A DNA stretch of 64,000 nt from CAMPJM01 sp964440915 (GCA_964440915.1 CAYTTV010000014.1:1-64000), one strand, 5' to 3'. Positions 18,256 to 27,491 are shown, counted from the first letter of the stretch. Translations and numbers: made by a program. The notes: a model not told the origin generated them from the letters alone.

Positions 18256-18375
18256 TCTTGAGTTGTTTGAGTAGTGTTTAAAAAATGGCCGCTTAACTGT
18301 GCACAAAGGTCAAAAAAAATCTATCGCCCCAATATCACCATTTCTAATGAGTTTTCGTTTTACTACATAATAGGG

Positions 18376-18406
18376 ATTTTTTAAGGTCACATAACCTTTA
18401 GCTTTG
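18376..18406 (+). promoter_or_regulatory. putative promoter for the 18500 gene
   Basis: TAGCTTTG at 18399-18406 matches the Bacteroidota -7 element, and the surrounding TTTAGCTTTGTCCC closely resembles the -7 region at 13593-13604. The -33 box is weak, only a T-rich run at 18376-18382. Confidence 0.4.
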
Positions 18407-18499
18407 TCCCATACTCATATGAAATATGTGCCAAGGTAAAAGGCACTACGAGCGCATGTTCATAACTAAGCATGACTTGCGGTCTTATCAAAGCAAAAC

Positions 18500-18928
18500 A
18501 TGTACACAGGATTGATTAAAAATGCCCTTTTATTTTTTTGTGTCCTCCTTCAAGCGTGCTTCTCACATTTTTTGGGGGAGGTAGACGAGCATGTTTCGGA
18601 TTCCTATTATTATGTAAAGGAAACGGGAAAAATCGTCTACTTCCCTGGAGGAGACTTAACGGATACAAATTATGAAATACTTGATGCAGATAAAGCTACT
18701 TTCAGGCCAATAGCGAGAGATTTCGGAAAAGACAAAAATCATATCTTCTATAAAGCCGAGAAGTTGCCACAGGTAGATTATTTCACCCTGATAGGGGAGG
18801 AGGCTACAATCAAAAATCAGGAAGTGTATGCTATCAATCGCTTTGATATTGAAGCGTTCTCTGACACCAGGTCAGACCGATATGCACGAACAGGAAAGGC
18901 TTATTCTAAAAATCATGCAAAGGAATAG
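18500..18928 (+). CDS. DKNYY-type lipoprotein
   Basis: A lipoprotein signal with lipobox LLQAC (Cys19) is followed by a domain that resembles the DKNYY family: FGKDKNHIFYKAEKLPQVDY shows the aspartate/lysine, tyrosine and repeat pattern of that group. DKNYY proteins are poorly characterised and often envelope-located. The C-terminus is charged and may be disordered. It stands alone, with its own likely promoter and a convergent neighbour 28 bases downstream. Confidence 0.7.
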   Translation: MYTGLIKNALLFFCVLLQACFSHFLGEVDEHVSDSYYYVKETGKIVYFPGGDLTDTNYEILDADKATFRPIARDFGKDKNHIFYKAEKLPQVDYFTLIGEEATIKNQEVYAINRFDIEAFSDTRSDRYARTGKAYSKNHAKE

Positions 18929-18956
18929 TTTGCCTAAAAAGCTGGCTTAAAATACT

Positions 18957-19253
18957 TCAAACGGTTATACCTAAAACATACAATGTGGCAAGTGTAATGG
19001 CTAAAAATAATGCCGCTGCCGTCATTATATAAGCATTTCTGACTTTTCGGATCAAGACCTTGTTTTGCAAAGTCATTTGCTGCAAGAGTGCCGACTGTTG
19101 AGACTGTATGGATTCAAGCTTGGCAATTCTTTCTTCGAGTGCTTGGGCGCTTCCCGTCACCGTATCCTCTTTTTTGGTTTTTTTATATAGGCTATGCGCT
19201 ACGTCTGCCATGGTCACGCTTGCCGCTATGATTTGTCCCCAAGGTATCATCAT
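18957..19253 (-). CDS. small membrane protein with coiled coil, 98 aa
   Basis: Residues 36-66 form a coiled coil (EERIAKLESIQSQQSALLQQ), followed by a membrane segment (about 74-95, AYIMTAAALFLAITLATLYVLG). A weak hydrophobic N-terminus (1-20) may be a second membrane-associated helix. No enzyme motif is present and the family is not recognised. It converges with the DKNYY-type lipoprotein gene and is divergent from the BatA-type gene. Confidence 0.6.
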   Translation of the reverse strand: MMIPWGQIIAASVTMADVAHSLYKKTKKEDTVTGSAQALEERIAKLESIQSQQSALLQQMTLQNKVLIRKVRNAYIMTAAALFLAITLATLYVLGITV

Positions 19254-19357
19254 TGCATTTTATCAGTTAAATCTTCATTTTTGTTGCTTATTATCCAATC
19301 CTATAATAAGGCGATTTCCTTATTAAGTGTTGTTGATGTTTCGTACTTTTATGCCCA

Positions 19358-21355
19358 ATGAATTTTCTGTATCCACAACTACTTTTTGGTTTAGCAGCAC
19401 TGGTCATTCCCGTAATCATCCACCTTTTTAATTTCCGAAGAACCAAGAAAGTTTATTTTTCCAGCAACAGATTCTTACGCAATATACAAAAATCAAGCAG
19501 CTCACGGTTGAAGCTAAAGCATTGGTTGATACTGGCCTCCAGGTTGTTGTTTATATTTTTTCTTGTTCTGGCCTTTGCCCAGCCTTTTTATTCGTCTCAG
19601 GAGGCACCTGGAGAGCTGGTGAAAGTTTATGTGGACAACTCCTATAGCATGTCCAATCCAACGGAAGATAACATTGCGGCCTTAGATGTGGCCATAGAAA
19701 GTGTACAGGCGCTGGTAGGGCAATACCCTAAGCACACGCAGTACCAACTTCTGACCAATGAGTTCTTTACCACATCTGAACGAGCCATGCGATCCGATAA
19801 GCTGTTGGATGCTTTGACAGAGATCCGATTTTCTCCTGTATCCAGAAGCATCGATAACGTTTTGAGCCGGTTGCAGATCACAAGAAACTCAGATGAAACT
19901 GCAGATATCTATATTTTTTCTGATTTTCAGAGATCAACTTCGATGTCGAATGAGCGGCCTTCAATGGATAGCAGTCAGCATTTTTATTTGGCTCCTATCA
20001 ATTTTAAAGCTGTCGCGAACTTGTTTGTCGATTCGGTGTATTTATCCAACCCCTATTTGTTGGCCAATAATGCCAACGCTATTCATGTGAAACTGCGGAA
20101 TAATGGCCCTGAAACAGCAGAAGAAGTTATTGTGAAACTTACGATCAATGATGTACAGGTGGCTACGGCTGGAGCAACGGTCAATCCTATGTCATCCACG
20201 ACAGTCCAGTTCGATATTAATTTTAATCTATCTGATGTCAATAGCGGTAAAATTTCATTTGAAGATTTTCCAGTAACCTATGACAATGAATTTTACTTTG
20301 CGCTTAACACAACACAGAAAATCGACATATTGGAGATAAAAGGAGAAAAAGCTTCTGACGTGCTCTCCAAAGTGTATGGCAACGAGCAGTTGTTTGATTT
20401 TCTGTCCTTTAGCATCCACAACCTTGATTATAATTTGATCAAGGAGGCCGACATTGTTTTTCTAAATGAAGTAAATGCTGCTCCGGCGACGCTTATTCCT
20501 CATCTGCAGCAATATGTGGAAGACGACGGGCATGTTGTGATCGTTTTTGGGGAACAGCCTTCTTTAGACCATTTTTCTTTTTTCGGGCTTCCTGAACCTT
20601 TAAGGCCAAGTAATGCGGGCAATCTTTCTTTGCAGCGCATTGCTCAACCAGATTTGTCCAATCCTTTCTTCGACAATATTTTTGAAGCCACGGGAGAGGC
20701 CATAGCCATGCCTACAGCTGTGGGCACGGTGGCGTGGGGAAGTGCTGGAATGGATATTTTGGTGTTTAGCAATGGGACGCCATACATCTCTAGAAGTGTG
20801 TTGGACAACCTATATTACATCGGCGGTCCCTTACGAGATGAGTTTTCCAGCTTTCATAACCATGCCCTTTTTGTCCCGATCATGTATCGCTTGGCGGCCT
20901 TGAGTCAGTCTGTCAGTGAAGACCTATATCACTATATCGATCAGCCGCAGTTTGCCATTAAAAAAGGGAGTATAACATCCCATGATGTGGCAAAACTGGC
21001 GAGCGGAAGCCAAGAGATTATTCCTTCCCAGATGATTTTGGGCAATAGGGTGGTGTTTGAAGTACCGAAATATACATTAGCGCCTGGCTTTTATTCACTA
21101 GAAAACATTGAAGGGCTACAAAAAACTTTGGCTTTCAACTATAACAAAACAGAGTCCTATCTGGAGCAGATGACGATAAAGGAGCTGAACGATTATTTTG
21201 GCGGGTCGGCCACCATTTACGACAATAGCAGTGTGGACACTTTTAGAGCCGCTATAAAAGAAAGGAACGAAGGAAGAGGGCTTTGGAAGCATTGTTTGAT
21301 GCTTGCTTTATCGTTTTTGTTGATTGAGATACTGCTGATTAGACTGATGAAGTAA
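19358..21355 (+). CDS. BatA-domain membrane protein (aerotolerance-type)
   Basis: The first 77 residues are the BatA N-terminal domain (MNFLYPQLLFGLAALVIPV, then HLFNFRRTKKVYFSS), with two membrane segments around 5-25 and 55-75. A long soluble region with a von Willebrand A-like beginning (VKVYVDNSYSMSNP, a DxSxS-type site) follows, and a final membrane segment closes the chain (about 645-664). The 665-residue length is typical of the Bacteroidota group. Members are linked to Bat/MoxR envelope complexes, but the role is poorly known. It lies upstream of the dihydroorotase homologue, separated by 294 bases that contain a dispersed repeat element. Confidence 0.85.
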   Translation: MNFLYPQLLFGLAALVIPVIIHLFNFRRTKKVYFSSNRFLRNIQKSSSSRLKLKHWLILASRLLFIFFLVLAFAQPFYSSQEAPGELVKVYVDNSYSMSNPTEDNIAALDVAIESVQALVGQYPKHTQYQLLTNEFFTTSERAMRSDKLLDALTEIRFSPVSRSIDNVLSRLQITRNSDETADIYIFSDFQRSTSMSNERPSMDSSQHFYLAPINFKAVANLFVDSVYLSNPYLLANNANAIHVKLRNNGPETAEEVIVKLTINDVQVATAGATVNPMSSTTVQFDINFNLSDVNSGKISFEDFPVTYDNEFYFALNTTQKIDILEIKGEKASDVLSKVYGNEQLFDFLSFSIHNLDYNLIKEADIVFLNEVNAAPATLIPHLQQYVEDDGHVVIVFGEQPSLDHFSFFGLPEPLRPSNAGNLSLQRIAQPDLSNPFFDNIFEATGEAIAMPTAVGTVAWGSAGMDILVFSNGTPYISRSVLDNLYYIGGPLRDEFSSFHNHALFVPIMYRLAALSQSVSEDLYHYIDQPQFAIKKGSITSHDVAKLASGSQEIIPSQMILGNRVVFEVPKYTLAPGFYSLENIEGLQKTLAFNYNKTESYLEQMTIKELNDYFGGSATIYDNSSVDTFRAAIKERNEGRGLWKHCLMLALSFLLIEILLIRLMK

Positions 21356-21482
21356 TGGATAGGGAGGTTGCTGTAATTTCCCCTGCATTATTATGGGGGA
21401 AGGATTGAAGAATTAATCTTTTGCTATATTGGAGAGAACTTCTGCATCTTTTGATATTTTTGCATGGGGTGTGAAATGAAGA

Positions 21483-21595
21483 GGCAGGGACGGTACGGAG
21501 GTAGGAGCGGCCAGGATAGCAGTGGAAACCCCGCCAAGGGAGGGCGCGTGCGGATGGGCGGAGTTGTAGCGGATAGCCTGAAAAGCCGCCCAAAT
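21483..21595 (+). repeat. dispersed structured intergenic element, copy A
   Basis: One of three related copies (others at 62313-62411 and 55426-55609 minus). It starts with GGCAGGG..CGGT, then a box GATAGCAGTGGAAACCCCGC (21516-21535) and a second box in which GGGCGG (21556-21561) pairs with CCGCCC (21586-21591) around GAGTTGTAGCGGATAG. It ends in CGCCCAAAT. No protein frame fits. It lies 55 bases before the dihydroorotase-like gene and could be an RNA element or a mobile repeat. Confidence 0.75.
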
Positions 21596-21649
21596 CATTA
21601 GAATAGAAAAACTGGGTAAAGAAATGGGAACTATAAACACATTGGGTAG

Positions 21650-22930
21650 ATGGATATATTGCTAAAGCAGGTAGAGATTGTGGATAGGCAGTCTCCTTGG
21701 CATGGGAAAAAGGTGAACATAGGCCTGAAAGATGGGCGGATCGTAGCCGTGGGAGATGAAGAGCCAGAGGCAGAGAAAATAATAGATGCTCAGGGTTTGA
21801 TGCTGTCTATTGGTTGGGCCGACATGCAGGCCAATTTTGCTGATCCTGGGCACGAGCACAAGGAGGATTTAACCTCGGGTGCATCGGCTGCTGCCAAGGG
21901 AGGCTTTACGGATGTAGCCTTGGTTCCCAACACCAATCCGGCTGTCCAGTCGAAGAATGAAATAACCTATATACACTCTAGAAATGGAAGGCTGGTAACG
22001 CAACTGCATGCTATAGGGGCGGTGACGCTGGATACAAAAGGGGAGGAATTGACAGAGATGATTGATATGTACGAGGCGGGAGCGGTAGCTTTTTCGGACG
22101 GGGAAAACCCGCTTTGGCATACGGATATCTGCTTGAAAGCCCTGCTTTATCTGCAGAAGTTTGATGGTTTGTTGATCAACAAACCATATGACAGGCTGCT
22201 GACAGCTTTTGGCACAATGCACGAAGGGGTAAATAGCACGATCATGGGTATGAAAGGCATGCCATCGTTGGCGGAAGAATTGGCGATAACGCGAGATTTG
22301 GATATTCTGACCTATACGGGTGGCAAGTTGCATTTTTCAAACATATCGACTGCCGGTTCGGTGGAGCTGATCAGGAAGGCGAAGGAAAGGGGACTGGACG
22401 TGACATGTGATGTGGCGGCACATCAACTGATGTTTAATGACGGGTCATTTCCTGATTTTGATACAAATTACAAGGTAAACCCGCCCTTTAGGACCCAAAC
22501 CGATGTGGATGCTTTGGTGGAAGGCTTGAAAGACGGTACGATAGATGTGATTGTGTCGGGACATTCGCCTCAAGATGAAGAAAGTAAAAAGTTGGAGTTT
22601 GATAATGCCGAGTTTGGGATAATTGGCTTGCAGACAGTGCTGCCAATATTGGTACACCTTGGTGATAAGTTGGACTTGGCTACCGCATTAGAAAAGATTA
22701 CGGTGGCACCGAGAAAACGACTGGGGCTGGAAGTGCCTAAAATAGAGGTGGGTGAAGAGGCCAATCTTACGTTATTTGACCCGAAAGAAAAATGGGTTTT
22801 GGACGACCGTACGAATAAGTCTAAATCTAAGAATTCGCCTTTTTATAACAAGGAGCTTGTGGGCCGGCCATTGGCTGTGTTTAACAAAGGAAAGTATATG
22901 ATAGATGAGCGTTTGCTTAGTACAGTATAA
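21650..22930 (+). CDS. pyrC: dihydroorotase homologue lacking metal ligands (pseudo-DHOase)
   Basis: The fold and motifs align with class I dihydroorotase (KEDLTSGASAAAKGGFTDV, VNPPFRTQTDVDALV), the third step of pyrimidine synthesis. The catalytic positions are lost: the DxHxH ligand motif is DMQAN (58-62), the His pair is AAHQL (256-260), and the catalytic DHxPH is GHSPQ (304-308). Such inactive PyrC homologues are known in other bacteria, where they pair with aspartate transcarbamoylase. The gene is followed 9 bases later by a DUF4199 gene, so it belongs to an envelope-flavoured cluster. The length of 426 residues is normal. Confidence 0.88.
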   Translation: MDILLKQVEIVDRQSPWHGKKVNIGLKDGRIVAVGDEEPEAEKIIDAQGLMLSIGWADMQANFADPGHEHKEDLTSGASAAAKGGFTDVALVPNTNPAVQSKNEITYIHSRNGRLVTQLHAIGAVTLDTKGEELTEMIDMYEAGAVAFSDGENPLWHTDICLKALLYLQKFDGLLINKPYDRLLTAFGTMHEGVNSTIMGMKGMPSLAEELAITRDLDILTYTGGKLHFSNISTAGSVELIRKAKERGLDVTCDVAAHQLMFNDGSFPDFDTNYKVNPPFRTQTDVDALVEGLKDGTIDVIVSGHSPQDEESKKLEFDNAEFGIIGLQTVLPILVHLGDKLDLATALEKITVAPRKRLGLEVPKIEVGEEANLTLFDPKEKWVLDDRTNKSKSKNSPFYNKELVGRPLAVFNKGKYMIDERLLSTV

Positions 22931-22939
22931 AGATTACAG

Positions 22940-23461
22940 ATGAAAACTTTGCGTCCTATATATGCTGTTCCTTTGAAGTTCGGGTTAGTGGGTGGTGCCA
23001 TGTCGGCGCTGTTGTTTGCTAGTATTTATTTCTTTGGTAAAAATCCGTTGGTTGTTTATCGGCAATTTGATTTTGGGTTTCTTTTGTTGCCATTGTTTTT
23101 GTTTTTTAGTATCAGGGAGTTTAGAGACTTTGGTAATAATCGCGAATTGCGTTTTTGGCAGGGCATGACGGTAGGGTTTCTCACTTATATTGGCATTGCC
23201 TTCATTTCTGCACTTTTTGTTTGGGTGTTTGTCAGTTTTGTAGACGACCAATTATTGGCAGGCTATATTGCTGATCGGATCAGGCTCTTAACCATCATGA
23301 AAGACGAAATGGTTGTACGGATGGGGGAAGCAGTTTATGAAAGGGCATATTCGGAAGTTGAGGGTATCAATGCCCTAGAGGTTGCTGCGGATGATTTTTT
23401 GAAAAAAATTTTTATTGGATTATTTCTAACTATTTTAATAAGTGTATTTTTAAGAAAATAA
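22940..23461 (+). CDS. DUF4199-family membrane protein
   Basis: Four hydrophobic segments (near 12-32, 40-57, 73-98 and 150-170) with a charged extracellular or cytoplasmic loop between the third and fourth match the DUF4199 pattern common in Bacteroidota. The function is unknown. It begins nine bases after the dihydroorotase-like gene and is followed 34 bases later by a second DUF4199 protein, so the pair is probably co-transcribed. Confidence 0.8.
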   Translation: MKTLRPIYAVPLKFGLVGGAMSALLFASIYFFGKNPLVVYRQFDFGFLLLPLFLFFSIREFRDFGNNRELRFWQGMTVGFLTYIGIAFISALFVWVFVSFVDDQLLAGYIADRIRLLTIMKDEMVVRMGEAVYERAYSEVEGINALEVAADDFLKKIFIGLFLTILISVFLRK

Positions 23462-23495
23462 TCTTTATTCGTTTCATCCTTAAACATTAAATAAT

Positions 23496-24014
23496 ATGGA
23501 AGAGAAATCTACTTTATGGCCGATCGGATTCAGGGTTGGTGTTATCCTTGCCTTGGCTTTGATTATCTATTCAATGCTGCTTCAGGTAACTGGCATGGTT
23601 ACCAATCAAGCTTTGGGCATTGTAGCTTATGTGATATACATAATTGGTATTGTATGGGCGCACAAAACCTATAAAGAATCGGGCGACGGTTACATGTCCT
23701 ATGGACAAGGATTGGGCCTAGGAATGATCGTTTCAGGAGTGGCTGGGCTTATATCCTCCCTTTTTAGCTATTTTTATTTGAAATTCATCGATGATTCTAT
23801 GTTGAGCGAAATATTGAATCAATCGCGGATAGCTTTGGAAGAGCAAGGGATGGACGATGAGCAAATTGAGCAAGCATTGGCCATGACGCAAAAATTTACC
23901 ACTCCCGAAATGCTTATGATTTGGGGCGTATTCGGCGCATTGTTGATGGGGTTGATTTTTTCTTTAGTCATAAGTGCCTTTACAAAAAAAACAAATCCTG
24001 AGTTGCAATATTAA
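23496..24014 (+). CDS. DUF4199-family membrane protein
   Basis: Second DUF4199 protein in tandem with the one at 22940. It has the same four-helix layout and the Gly-rich motif YMSYGQGLGLGMIVSGVAGL (about 68-87) typical of the family. A Met/Gln-rich acidic loop (IALEEQGMDDEQIEQALAM) precedes the last helix. It ends five bases before the glycosyltransferase start, which suggests a common transcript. Function unknown. Confidence 0.85.
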   Translation: MEEKSTLWPIGFRVGVILALALIIYSMLLQVTGMVTNQALGIVAYVIYIIGIVWAHKTYKESGDGYMSYGQGLGLGMIVSGVAGLISSLFSYFYLKFIDDSMLSEILNQSRIALEEQGMDDEQIEQALAMTQKFTTPEMLMIWGVFGALLMGLIFSLVISAFTKKTNPELQY

Positions 24015-24019
24015 ATCGG

Positions 24020-24985
24020 ATGAATGTGGATATGGATATTTCTGTTGTAGTGCCATTGTATAATGAGGAAGAATCTATTGCCGAACTGTGCAGTTGGATT
24101 AGGGATGTGATGGAGCAGCATGGCTTTACATATGAAATAATCTTGGTGGATGATGGCAGCACAGATAACTCTTGGGCGATTATAGAAGACTTGGGAAGGG
24201 AAAACCCTCGTGTCAAGGGGGTGAGTTTTTCTCGCAACTATGGGAAATCTGCTGCTTTGGACACGGGCTTTGACTACTGCTCGGGCAAAGTGGTCATCAC
24301 GATGGACGCTGACTTGCAGGATAGTCCAGACGAAATCCCAGCGCTATACAAGATGATTGTAGAAAAGAACTATGACTTGGTATCGGGATGGAAAAAGAAG
24401 CGGTACGACCCTATAGCCAAGACCGTTCCTTCTAAGTTCTTTAATTATATCACGAGTCTTATTTCCGGTATCGATATTCATGACTTCAACTGTGGATTGA
24501 AAGCGTATAAGGCACGCGTAGTAAAAAGCATAGAGGTATATGGCGAAATGCATCGCTATATACCTGTTATCGCCAAATGGAATGGCTTTTATAGGATTAC
24601 CGAAAAGGTGGTGCAGCACAGACCCAGAAAATATGGCGTGACCAAATTTGGTATGGAGCGCTTTGTCTTTGGCTTTCTGGATTTGCTTTCAATCACTTTT
24701 GTGTACAAGTTTAAAAAGCGGCCGATGCATTTCTTTGGAAGCTTAGGAACACTCTCCTTTTTCATGGGGCTGATTATTACCATAGGCATCATTTCACAGA
24801 AGCTTTACTATTTGTATCACCAACTTCCTGCCAGAGATGTGACGGACCAGCCCTTGTTCTTTTTGGCATTGGTGGCTTTGATTGTGGGGATGCAGCTCTT
24901 CCTCGCCGGTTTCTTGGCCGAATTGATTACACTGAATTCAGGAAAAAAGAGTGATTATTTGATTGATGAAAAGATGGGGCTATGA
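24020..24985 (+). CDS. GT2-family polyprenyl-phosphate glycosyltransferase (GtrB/DPM-like)
   Basis: This family transfers a sugar from a nucleotide donor to a polyprenyl-phosphate carrier at the inner face of the membrane. The GT-A domain (1-225) shows the nucleotide-binding start VVPLYNEEESI, the DDGSTDNSW motif, DXD-like DADLQDSPDEIP and a conserved acceptor segment. Two membrane helices follow (about 238-262 and 275-300). The length of 321 residues fits GtrB. It is the last gene of the pyrC-like/DUF4199 run, and its end overlaps the convergent methyltransferase gene by six bases. Confidence 0.9.
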   Translation: MNVDMDISVVVPLYNEEESIAELCSWIRDVMEQHGFTYEIILVDDGSTDNSWAIIEDLGRENPRVKGVSFSRNYGKSAALDTGFDYCSGKVVITMDADLQDSPDEIPALYKMIVEKNYDLVSGWKKKRYDPIAKTVPSKFFNYITSLISGIDIHDFNCGLKAYKARVVKSIEVYGEMHRYIPVIAKWNGFYRITEKVVQHRPRKYGVTKFGMERFVFGFLDLLSITFVYKFKKRPMHFFGSLGTLSFFMGLIITIGIISQKLYYLYHQLPARDVTDQPLFFLALVALIVGMQLFLAGFLAELITLNSGKKSDYLIDEKMGL

Positions 24986-25747
24986 TTTCTGACAGAAATA
25001 TATAATCTCCTGACCAGGCAAGGCGTAGCGTTCCCGCTGTGGCTCGTCTACTTCCTGCACAAAATGGTCTATGGTTACTTTAAAGCCCGCTTTCTCCAGT
25101 CGCTCATGATAGTCCATGCCGTATAAGCGGAGGTGGTCGCTTTGCAAAAATGCCTTTTCTCTTTCGGCGGGGCTCGTAATAGCAGCATCTTCATAAGTTT
25201 CTGCCCTGCCAAAATCCATGGGAGATTGGATGATGGCCCAACCTCCAGGTTTAAGCACCCTATACAGTTCTTTCATACATTGGATATCATCTGTCACATG
25301 CTCCATCACATGGTTGCAAAAAGTTACATCGAAAGTGCCTTGATCAAATGGAATATCATGCAGATCCATTTTTACCTTGGCCAAAGGAGACTCAATGTCG
25401 GCGGTAATGTAGTCCAGGTTGGGCATGGCCTCGAACCTTTTGATGAAGCAGAGCTCTGGCGCTACGTGCAGCACCTTTAGGTCATTCGTAAAAAAGTTGG
25501 TTTTTTGCTGTAGGTAGAGCCACATGAGCCTGTGTCGCTCCAAGGCGAGGCAAGAAGGGCACAGCGCATTGGGACGTGGATTTATCCTGCCATAAGGCAG
25601 AAATTTTCTAAAGCGGTGTTGGCATACGGGACATTCTACCTTGTTGCCCTTATAAAAAACAGCGAGTATCCGCAGAAAGAAATGACTGAATAGCTGTAGG
25701 TACTTGCGTGGAATCTTTCGGATAACAAAGCTGATAATGTATTTCAT
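24980..25747 (-). CDS. class I SAM-dependent methyltransferase with N-terminal Cys motif
   Basis: The C-terminal two-thirds contain the SAM-binding fold: VLHVAPELCF (motif I variant), DYITADIE (motif II), DLHDIPF and TFDVTFCNHVMEHV (motif IV) and VLKPGGWAIIQ (motif VI). The N-terminal part has CPVC (39-42) and CPSC (63-66), a probable zinc-binding ribbon. A basic, partly hydrophobic start (1-33) may touch the membrane. The substrate is unknown; some similar proteins modify surface glycans. The gene converges on the glycosyltransferase gene with a six-base overlap. Confidence 0.88.
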   Translation of the reverse strand: MKYIISFVIRKIPRKYLQLFSHFFLRILAVFYKGNKVECPVCQHRFRKFLPYGRINPRPNALCPSCLALERHRLMWLYLQQKTNFFTNDLKVLHVAPELCFIKRFEAMPNLDYITADIESPLAKVKMDLHDIPFDQGTFDVTFCNHVMEHVTDDIQCMKELYRVLKPGGWAIIQSPMDFGRAETYEDAAITSPAEREKAFLQSDHLRLYGMDYHERLEKAGFKVTIDHFVQEVDEPQRERYALPGQEIIYFCQKS

Positions 25748-26030
25748 TAGATTGTAGACATTAGACCGTAGATATTAGATTATAGATTATGGATTTTTAT
25801 CAAACATCTTTCAGGTTCATAGTTAGTAATGAAGGACAGCATGAGTGTGTAAAAGTTCTGAGTTCATAGTGCTGCCTGACTTTTGCCATCACAGCAATAT
25901 TTAAAGCTCAAGTTCATTACTTCATTCGCACATTGGTACATCAGTCCATTGGCACACTGATTAACGCAAATTTTTCAATTCAAAATTAACATCAAAACTT
26001 AAAACTCCGCTCCATCAGCTCATTAGTACA
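25748..26030. repeat. low-complexity degenerate repeat spacer
   Basis: No gene is present. Near 25748-25792 a degenerate unit of about 8 bases (variants of TAGACATT and TAGATTA) recurs about five times. Near 25929-25968 and 26011-26036 variants of TTGGTACATCA and its shortened forms recur. Similar TTGGTACATT units occur at 52390-52420. This type of degenerate spacer suggests slipped-strand or repair-derived repeats. Confidence 0.6.
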
Positions 26031-27377
26031 TCAAGCAATTCCCGTATAGTTGAAAGGCGTTATTTGCCTTAGCTCATTTTTTACATCTTCTGAAACATCT
26101 AATTCGTCAATGAAAGCTTTGATGGTCGTTTCGGTGATGTGGGCATTGGTTCTTGTGAGTGCTTTCAGCGCTTCATAAGGTTGTGGGTACGCTTCCCTTC
26201 TCAACACTGTCTGAATGCCTTCTGCTACCACCGCCCAGTTCTCCTCCAGATCAGCATGAATCGCATCTTTGTTCAGTTCAAGCTTTCCTAAACCTTTCTT
26301 CAGTGATTCAAGGGCAATAACCGTATGGCCCAGGGGTACCCCAATGTTGCGCAACACAGTAGAGTCTGTCAAATCGCGTTGCAGCCTGGAGATAGGCAAT
26401 TTGGCCGATAAATGCTCGAATAGGGCATTAGCAATCCCCAAATTCCCTTCTGCGTTTTCGAAATCGATGGGATTTACTTTGTGAGGCATGGCGGAAGAGC
26501 CAATTTCTCCTTCCTTAATTTTCTGCTTGAAATAGCCCATCGAAATATATTGCCATATATCACGGGCCAGATCGATGTATATCGTATTGATCCTTTTTAA
26601 ATTGTCAAAAAGGGCAGCCATGTTATCGTAGTGCTCGATTTGGGTAGTAGGGTGACTACGCTCCAGCCCTAAGTGGTTTTTCACGAAGTTGTTGCCAAAC
26701 TCCACCCAGTCGATATGGGGATAAGCTACCTGATGCGCATTGAAGTTGCCTGTCGCACCACCGAATTTTGCGGAATAAGGAATATGGAACATCAGGCCTA
26801 ATTGGCGGTTTACCCTTTCGTAAAATACCATCAACTCTTTGCCCAGCTTGGTAGGTGAGGCGGGTTGTCCATGTGTCTTGGCCAGCATAGGCTCATCCTT
26901 ATAAATCGTAGACAGTTCATACATGATGTCCTGAACTTCCTCCAAAAGCAAAAAATAAACTTCAAGCAGGGCGTCTTTCAAAGAAAGGGGGATAGCAGTA
27001 TTATTGATGTCTTGAGATGTGAGTCCGAAGTGGATAAATTCTTTATAATCTCCTAAGGATAGCTTGTCAAAACATTCTTTTAGGTAATATTCCACCGCTT
27101 TCACATCGTGGTTGGTGGTTTTTTCAATCGCCTTGATTTTTGCTGCTTCTGACTCATCAAAGTTTGTGATGATTTGTCTCAAAGCTTCATAGTTGGCTTG
27201 GCCTACATCTGCTAATTGGGGCAAGGGAAGCTCGCACAATGCTATGAAATATTCAATTTCTACCGTTACACGATATTTTATCAGCCCAAACTCAGAAAAA
27301 TATTTGGCAAGGGAAGTGATTTGTTTCCTGTATCTTCCATCCACAGGAGATACTGCTGTAAGTTCAGTCAGGTTCAT
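26031..27377 (-). CDS. purB: adenylosuccinate lyase
   Basis: Catalyses two steps in purine synthesis: cleavage of SAICAR to AICAR and of adenylosuccinate to AMP, each releasing fumarate. It is a homotetrameric cytoplasmic enzyme. The fumarase/aspartase superfamily signature GSSAMPHKVNPIDFENAEG contains the catalytic-loop Ser region. THGQPASPT is the second active-site segment, and SQDINNTAIP fits the third conserved region. I choose the ATG at 27377 (MNLTELTAVS) over a GTG three codons earlier. The length of 448 residues is normal. It is a single gene, divergent from the reductase gene at 27651. Confidence 0.96.
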   Translation of the reverse strand: MNLTELTAVSPVDGRYRKQITSLAKYFSEFGLIKYRVTVEIEYFIALCELPLPQLADVGQANYEALRQIITNFDESEAAKIKAIEKTTNHDVKAVEYYLKECFDKLSLGDYKEFIHFGLTSQDINNTAIPLSLKDALLEVYFLLLEEVQDIMYELSTIYKDEPMLAKTHGQPASPTKLGKELMVFYERVNRQLGLMFHIPYSAKFGGATGNFNAHQVAYPHIDWVEFGNNFVKNHLGLERSHPTTQIEHYDNMAALFDNLKRINTIYIDLARDIWQYISMGYFKQKIKEGEIGSSAMPHKVNPIDFENAEGNLGIANALFEHLSAKLPISRLQRDLTDSTVLRNIGVPLGHTVIALESLKKGLGKLELNKDAIHADLEENWAVVAEGIQTVLRREAYPQPYEALKALTRTNAHITETTIKAFIDELDVSEDVKNELRQITPFNYTGIA

Positions 27378-27491
27378 TGTTTGCACTTATGTTAGAAGAA
27401 GGCAAAAATAAGGAATTTAAATGGATTCCTTTAATGTTCCTATGTCTTGTTAGAAACGAAAAACAATCCTGTCAAGAATAAATACTTTTAG

